The notes beneath the pieces were generated by a model. It made no database searches. It was given only the letters and a program-made list of their open reading frames with translations, and had not been told where the DNA came from. A program made the translations under genes and the position numbers. A stretch of 8,581 bases of DNA, taken from the NCBI GenBank assembly GCA_947459855.1, contig CANHFL010000025.1, forward strand, positions 1-8,581. The letters run 5' to 3'. The DNA is from Planctomycetaceae bacterium (GTDB lineage Bacteria > Planctomycetota > Phycisphaerae > Phycisphaerales > SM1A02). The number at the start of each line of letters is the position of its first letter. The first letter of the stretch is position 1. Shown piece after piece: positions 4,984-8,581 of this stretch.

Positions 4984-4990
4984 GTGCCGC

Positions 4991-5818
4991 ATGAGCCACG
5001 CCGCCGACCGCGCGCAGGATCCGACGCCCGCATTCGCGTTCGTGGGCTGCGGCAACCTGGGCGGCGCGATCCTGGCCCGTGCCGTCGGCAGCGGCGCCCT
5101 GGACGCGGCGCGGACGCTGGTGTGCGAGAGCGACCCCGCGCGGCGCGCGCAGGCCGCGGCGCTGGGCGCGCGCGTCTCGGCGGACGCCGCGGACGCGCGC
5201 GGGGCTCGGACGCTGCTGCTGGCGGTGAAGCCGCAGTCGTTCGGCGACGCGGCCGCACGTCTGGCGCCGCTGCCGGGCGACGCACTGGTGATCAGCGTCA
5301 TGGCCGGATGGGGCAGCGCGGCGATCCGGCAGGCGCTGGGCGGCGCGGCGCGCGTGGTGCGCGCGATGCCGAACACGCCCGTGCAGGTGGGCTGCGGGAT
5401 GACGGCGATCGCCGCCGGTGCGGGCGCCCTGGAGGCGGACGTGGCCGAGGCCGAACGCGTGTTCGGCGCCGTGGGGCGCACGGTGCGAATCCCCGAGGAG
5501 CTGATCGACGCCGCGGTGGCGGCAGGCGGCAGCGGGCCGGCGTACCTCTTCCTGCTGGCCGAGGCGCAGGAGGCCGGTGCGCGCGCGCTGGGCCTGGACG
5601 CCGTGACGGCGCGCGCCATGACGGTGCAGACGATCCTGGGTGCGGCGCAGCTGCTGGCGCAGGACGGGCGCGACGCGGCGGCGCTGCGGGCCGCGGTCAC
5701 CAGCAAGGGCGGCACGACGGCCGCGGCGATCGCGGTGCTGGAGCAGCGCGGCTTCGCGCAGGCGGTGGCCGACGCGATGCGCGCGGCGCGCGACCGGAGC
5801 GCGGAGCTGGGGAAATAG
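4991..5818 (+). CDS. proC: Pyrroline-5-carboxylate reductase
   Basis: ProC catalyses the last step of proline synthesis, the NAD(P)H-dependent reduction of 1-pyrroline-5-carboxylate to L-proline, in the cytoplasm. It has 275 residues, the usual family size. Seen in order: the Rossmann glycine motif FVGCGNLGGAI (17-27), LAVKPQSF (77-84), VISVMAGWG (100-108), RAMPNTPVQVGCGMTAI (124-140), the C-terminal dimerisation and active-site segment AGGSGPAYLFLLAEAQEAG (178-196), and the signature VTSKGGTTAAAI (236-247). The open frame extends far upstream across accA, but the ATG at 4991 gives the family N-terminus. This start lies 48 bp from the divergent accA start and has no Shine-Dalgarno site. The stop codon lies inside the arm of the downstream terminator hairpin. 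Confidence 0.96.
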   Translation: MSHAADRAQDPTPAFAFVGCGNLGGAILARAVGSGALDAARTLVCESDPARRAQAAALGARVSADAADARGARTLLLAVKPQSFGDAAARLAPLPGDALVISVMAGWGSAAIRQALGGAARVVRAMPNTPVQVGCGMTAIAAGAGALEADVAEAERVFGAVGRTVRIPEELIDAAVAAGGSGPAYLFLLAEAQEAGARALGLDAVTARAMTVQTILGAAQLLAQDGRDAAALRAAVTSKGGTTAAAIAVLEQRGFAQAVADAMRAARDRSAELGK

Positions 5819-5845
5819 GTTCGGGATATCCCGAACCCATTTTCC
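5810..5845. terminator. Bidirectional terminator between proC and the ABC permease
   Basis: A perfect 20-base palindrome (5818-5837, arm GGTTCGGGAT) forms an eight-pair stem with an ATAT loop. After one A/C mismatch (5817/5838) pairing continues for seven more positions, including one G-T pair (5810-5816 with 5839-5845). The outer stem has an A-run on the left and a T-run on the right, so either strand has a T-tract after the GC-rich core. It lies between convergent proC and permease ends; the proC TAG stop (5816-5818) is part of the stem, and the permease stop starts at 5849. Confidence 0.85.
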
Positions 5846-5848
5846 GCG

Positions 5849-6913
5849 TCAGAAATCCCGCCGACGGAACAGCCACACGCACGCGCCCAGCGTCGCGGCC
5901 TCGAAGAGCACGCTGGTGCCGATGGTCCACCAGACGTTCTTGCGCGACTCGGCGTCGTCGTAGACCGCGTCGTCGAAGTCCTTCTGCTTCACCCGGTTGC
6001 TGCCGAAGAAGCGCATGTTCTCGTCCTCGTTCGGCGGGCGGCGGAACCTGGCCCGGCTGACCAGCTCGCGTTCCAGCCACGCGGTGGTCTCGTTGGTCTT
6101 GGGCAGCACCGTCACGATGGCGTAGGCGGGCCAGTAGGCGCTGCTCCACTTTCCCAGCGAGAGCTGCTCCTGCGCCAGCTCGGCGCGGAGCTTGTCGACG
6201 TCGGCCTCGGCGTTCTTGGAGAGCCGCACGTCGATCGCCTTCTCGATGGCCGCCACCTCCATCTGCGTGGCGATGCGGCCGCCGTTGATGAACGACTCGG
6301 CCTTCTGCGCGCAGAAGACCAGCAGCCAGAAGACCAGCGTGAGAAGCAGGCTGGCCACCGTGCTGCGCGTGAGCAGCCCGATAAGCGCGCACACGCAGTA
6401 GAGGTAGCTGAAGAAGACGATGACGACCGGCACCGCGATGAAGAGCGCCGGCTCCCACACGCCGCCGCGCAGCCCGATCACCAGGAAGCTTGCCGTGACG
6501 AACACCAGCGCCTGGATGCCGGCGAAGAAGAGGCCCGTCACCCAGCGCGTCAGGAAGAGCCGCGTGCGCGTGATGGGCTTCGACAGCATCATGTCGATCG
6601 AGCCGCTGGCGACGAGCTCCGGCACCACGCTGGCGGTGGAGATGAGCGCCAGGATCGCGGCGAACCACGTCAGCCAGATGTTGATGCCGAGCGACTGGAA
6701 GATCAGCTTGTAGAACGTATCGCGCGGGAAGAAGAGCGTGTTGACGAACTTGCTCTCGAACTGGAAGCCCAGCACGGTGACGCCGGCCTCGTTGATGCCC
6801 AGCGCGCCGACGATCAGCACCACCAGCCCGCTGATGGCGATGGCCAGCCAGAACAGCTTGCGCGAGTTCAGGTCGCGGTAGGCGTCCAGGAAGATGGCGA
6901 GCGTCTGCGTCAT
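5849..6913 (-). CDS. ABC-2 type transporter permease
   Basis: A 354-residue membrane protein with about six hydrophobic segments (roughly 19-40, 76-98, 122-147, 155-178, 185-202 and 326-349). The cytoplasmic stretch ELVASGSIDMMLSKPITRTR (99-118) between TM2 and TM3 matches the ABC-2/NosY-type permease pattern, where it contacts the ATPase. Between TM5 and TM6 there is a hydrophilic domain of about 120 residues (203-325) with a probable helical or coiled-coil part (216-252) and an acidic end. If the usual topology holds, this domain is on the outer face of the membrane. It would form a transporter with the ATPase gene upstream, whose stop overlaps this start as ATGA. The substrate cannot be deduced. 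It ends against the shared terminator with proC. Confidence 0.9.
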   Translation of the reverse strand: MTQTLAIFLDAYRDLNSRKLFWLAIAISGLVVLIVGALGINEAGVTVLGFQFESKFVNTLFFPRDTFYKLIFQSLGINIWLTWFAAILALISTASVVPELVASGSIDMMLSKPITRTRLFLTRWVTGLFFAGIQALVFVTASFLVIGLRGGVWEPALFIAVPVVIVFFSYLYCVCALIGLLTRSTVASLLLTLVFWLLVFCAQKAESFINGGRIATQMEVAAIEKAIDVRLSKNAEADVDKLRAELAQEQLSLGKWSSAYWPAYAIVTVLPKTNETTAWLERELVSRARFRRPPNEDENMRFFGSNRVKQKDFDDAVYDDAESRKNVWWTIGTSVLFEAATLGACVWLFRRRDF

Positions 6914-7860
6914 CGGGCGGCCCCCGGCAGCGCGCGGCCGCGCTCGTCGACCACCGAGCGGACGAAGAGGTCCTCGAGCGTCTCGCGCGCGGGGGTCACG
7001 CGCACGATGGTCGCGCCGGCGGCACGCAGGGCGTCGATCGCGGGCTGGACGTCGCGCGCCTCGCGCGTGCGGACGCAGTAGGTGCGCGCCCCGGGCGCGG
7101 CGCCGGGGGCGGGCGGCTCGGCGGCGACGGGGCCGCCGGGCAGGTCCAGCCGCTCGGGGCCGCCGGATGCCTCGATCTCGTAGCGGTGGCTGGCGTGGGT
7201 CAGTTCGTCGATGGTGCCCTGCGCGATCACCTGGCCCTTGTTCATGATGGCCACGCGGTCCGCGACCATCTCGACCTCGCTCAGGAGGTGGCTGTTCACC
7301 ATCACGCTGCGGCCCTCGCCGCGCAGGCGCACCAGCACGTCGCGGATGTCGCGGCGGCCGACGGGATCGACGCCGTCGGTGGGCTCGTCCAGCACCACCA
7401 GCTGCGGGTCGTTCACCAGCGCGGCGGCGATGCCGATGCGCTGCTGCATGCCCTTCGAGTAGGTCGTGACGCGGCGGTCGCCCCAGTCGCGCATGCCGAC
7501 CAGCTCGAGCAGCTGCTCGGTGCGCGTGCGGCGCACGTCGCGCGGCACCTTGCAGAGCGCGCCGAAGAAGTCGATCACCTGGCGGCCGGTCAGGTACGCC
7601 GGGAAGCGATGGTGCTCGGGCAGGTAGCCGACGCGCTCCAGCACGTCGTGGCTGCCGACCGGCTGGCCCAGGATGGTGCCGGTGGCCGTGGTGGGCCGCA
7701 CGACCGTCATCATGATCTTGACCAGCGTGCTCTTGCCGGCGCCGTTGGGGCCCAGCAGGCCGAAGATCTCGCCTGCGCCCACGCGCAGCGCGACCCCGCG
7801 CAGCGCATGCACGCCGCCGCGGTAGGTCTTCGTCACGTCGTGCAGGTCGATCGCGTCCAT
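6910..7860 (-). CDS. ABC transporter ATP-binding protein
   Basis: A 316-residue nucleotide-binding subunit. Walker A is GPNGAGKST (37-45). The Q-loop region reads YLPEH (79-83), with Glu in place of Gln as in many ABC-2 exporters. The signature is YSKGMQQR (134-141), Walker B is LVVLDEP (154-160) followed by the D-loop DGVDP (162-166), and the switch histidine is His191 in NSHLLSEVE. After about 230 there is a Pro/Ala/Gly-rich linker and a small C-terminal domain ending in ETLEDLFVRSV (293-303), as in CcmA/NatA-type exporter ATPases. The start at 7860 is the ATG just before the first beta strand; the longer open frame upstream crosses the divergent gene. Coupled to the permease by an ATGA overlap. 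Likely a two-component exporter or a system affecting membrane or cell-surface processes; substrate unknown. Confidence 0.95.
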   Translation of the reverse strand: MDAIDLHDVTKTYRGGVHALRGVALRVGAGEIFGLLGPNGAGKSTLVKIMMTVVRPTTATGTILGQPVGSHDVLERVGYLPEHHRFPAYLTGRQVIDFFGALCKVPRDVRRTRTEQLLELVGMRDWGDRRVTTYSKGMQQRIGIAAALVNDPQLVVLDEPTDGVDPVGRRDIRDVLVRLRGEGRSVMVNSHLLSEVEMVADRVAIMNKGQVIAQGTIDELTHASHRYEIEASGGPERLDLPGGPVAAEPPAPGAAPGARTYCVRTREARDVQPAIDALRAAGATIVRVTPARETLEDLFVRSVVDERGRALPGAAR

Positions 7861-7870
7861 CGGCCCGCGC

Positions 7871-7876
7871 AGCGTA
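7871..7876 (-). promoter_or_regulatory. Candidate -10 box of the ABC transporter operon
   Basis: TACGCT on the minus strand lies ten bases before the ATPase ATG at 7860. No Shine-Dalgarno site and no clear -35 box are seen. The leader would be only a few bases. This is the weakest member of the TAnnnT-near-start set. Confidence 0.3.
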
Positions 7877-7904
7877 GCCGGAGGGGTCGTTGCGCGAAGC
7901 GTCC

Positions 7905-7910
7905 TACGAT
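7905..7910 (+). promoter_or_regulatory. -10 box of the zinc-ribbon gene placed for a leaderless transcript
   Basis: TACGAT ends six bases before the GTG at 7917, without a Shine-Dalgarno site. The expected start of transcription falls on or beside the start codon. The same hexamer stands before truB. The 56-bp gap to the divergent ABC operon also holds that operon's candidate box. Confidence 0.45.
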
Positions 7911-7916
7911 GGGTCG

Positions 7917-8581
7917 GTGCACGCAGCGGGCGAACATCCATCGAAGGCCCGATCCGTCGGGACGGACGGCGCGCATGCCGTCGCGCCCCCGCGCGCGGCG
8001 GTGCTGGCCTGGCGGGCGCTCGCGTTCGTGGTGCTCGCCGCGGGCGCGGGCGCGGCGGCGCAGGCGATGCGCGGGCTGATCGGCGGCTTCGGCCCCGCAC
8101 CGGGGCCGCTGCTGGGCGTGGCCGTGGCGACGCTGGTGGCGATGGTCGCCGTGCTGCCGGTGGCGACGGCGCTTGAACTGCCCGAGGCGCTGCTCGCGCA
8201 CTGGATTCCCGAGCGCCGATGGCGCGCGGGCCGGTGCCCAGCGTGCGGCTACGCGGCGGGCGCGCACGGCCACGGCACCTGCCCCGAGTGCGGCGCGGCG
8301 TTCCTGCGCCCGCCCGCCTATGCCGCAGACTGGGGCACGATGCGCCGCATCGCCACGATCGCGCTTCCGGCATGGGCGCTCGGAACGGCGATCGGCATCG
8401 TGCTGGTGCTGGTGGACGAGCGCGCGTTCCAGGCACAGGTGGCGCGCGACCGCGCCGCCATGGGGGACGTGCCGCGCGAACGCCCGCGCGGCGGGGCCGC
8501 GTGGTTCTCGAGCCTGGAGTGGACGCCCGAGGGCGGATACGCGGCGACGACGCCGTTCGAGTCCGCGAAGGACCCGCTGCG
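7917..8581 (+). CDS. Membrane protein with a CPxCGY...CPECG zinc ribbon (partial, 3' end missing)
   Basis: An open frame of 221 codons runs off the right edge without a stop. Hydrophobic segments lie at about 29-47, 65-85 and 146-167. Between the second and third is a zinc ribbon, C-x2-C-x11-C-x2-C, with Cys107, Cys110, Cys122 and Cys125 in the form RCPACGY...TCPECG. After the third segment a hydrophilic region begins (from about 168), probably extending beyond the window. Ribbons of this form near membrane segments are common in planctomycete proteins of unknown function, so no role is proposed. GTG at 7917 is chosen because TACGAT precedes it by six bases; the first in-frame ATG (Met51) would cut the first membrane segment. 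High third-position GC and regular hydrophobic/charged segments support real coding. Confidence 0.75.
   Translation, partial: MHAAGEHPSKARSVGTDGAHAVAPPRAAVLAWRALAFVVLAAGAGAAAQAMRGLIGGFGPAPGPLLGVAVATLVAMVAVLPVATALELPEALLAHWIPERRWRAGRCPACGYAAGAHGHGTCPECGAAFLRPPAYAADWGTMRRIATIALPAWALGTAIGIVLVLVDERAFQAQVARDRAAMGDVPRERPRGGAAWFSSLEWTPEGGYAATTPFESAKDPL

Noticed and set aside
3836..4990. Upstream extension of the proC open frame, to 660 codons in all
   Set aside because: It runs antisense through accA, has no family similarity, and would put about 385 residues before the normal ProC N-terminus. It is a by-product of high GC content.
7861..8436. Upstream extension of the ABC ATPase open frame on the minus strand
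   Set aside because: The added residues are Arg/Pro/Ala-rich noise opposite the zinc-ribbon gene. ATPases of this family begin just before the first strand, as the ATG at 7860 does.

Overview
The window is GC-rich bacterial chromosome carrying mostly housekeeping genes. It most likely comes from a planctomycete, perhaps of the Phycisphaerae. The clues are the Cys-Pro-x-Cys-Gly-Tyr ... Cys-Pro-Glu-Cys-Gly zinc ribbon of the last gene (a pattern I associate with many planctomycete membrane proteins), a TraR/DksA-type protein with a Lys/Ala/Pro-rich tail, and a methyltransferase resembling those found beside type III polyketide synthases. The taxonomic assignment is inference; no rRNA gene is present.

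Layout. 1-721 (minus): a SAM-dependent methyltransferase whose stop codon overlaps the start of a further gene that runs off the left edge. 722-1070: a gene-free stretch packed with hairpins, including a 47-bp unit repeated almost three times, ending in a strong hairpin just 3' of the tRNAs. 1071-1283 (minus): tRNA-Pro(GGG) and tRNA-Ser(GGA) from one recognisable promoter. 1389-2159 (plus): truB. 2113-4942 (minus): accA, then a DksA-like gene, then lspA. The DksA-like gene has its own good sigma-70-type promoter, and lspA follows it by 14 bases and overlaps truB tail to tail by 47 bp. 4991-5818 (plus): proC, divergent from accA over only 48 bp. 5810-5845: a long bidirectional terminator hairpin. 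5849-7860 (minus): a two-gene ABC exporter (ATPase, then ABC-2 permease) with an ATGA overlap. 7917-8581 (plus): a zinc-ribbon membrane protein cut by the right edge.

Functionally the genes are largely unlinked: tRNA supply and pseudouridylation (tRNAs, truB), lipoprotein maturation (lspA), fatty-acid initiation (accA), proline synthesis (proC), a transcription-related protein (DksA-like), an ABC transporter of unknown substrate, and possibly secondary metabolism at the left edge.

The points most worth a second look are these. The DksA-like protein has lost three of its four zinc-ribbon cysteines and carries a histone H1-like N-terminal tail. Several genes (accA, proC, the zinc-ribbon gene, and less clearly truB and the ATPase) lack a Shine-Dalgarno sequence but have a TAnnnT box placed so that transcription would begin at or near the start codon, suggesting leaderless mRNAs. 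There is also a hairpin/repeat cluster beside the tRNAs. I see no CRISPR array, insertion sequence, prophage or clear defence system.
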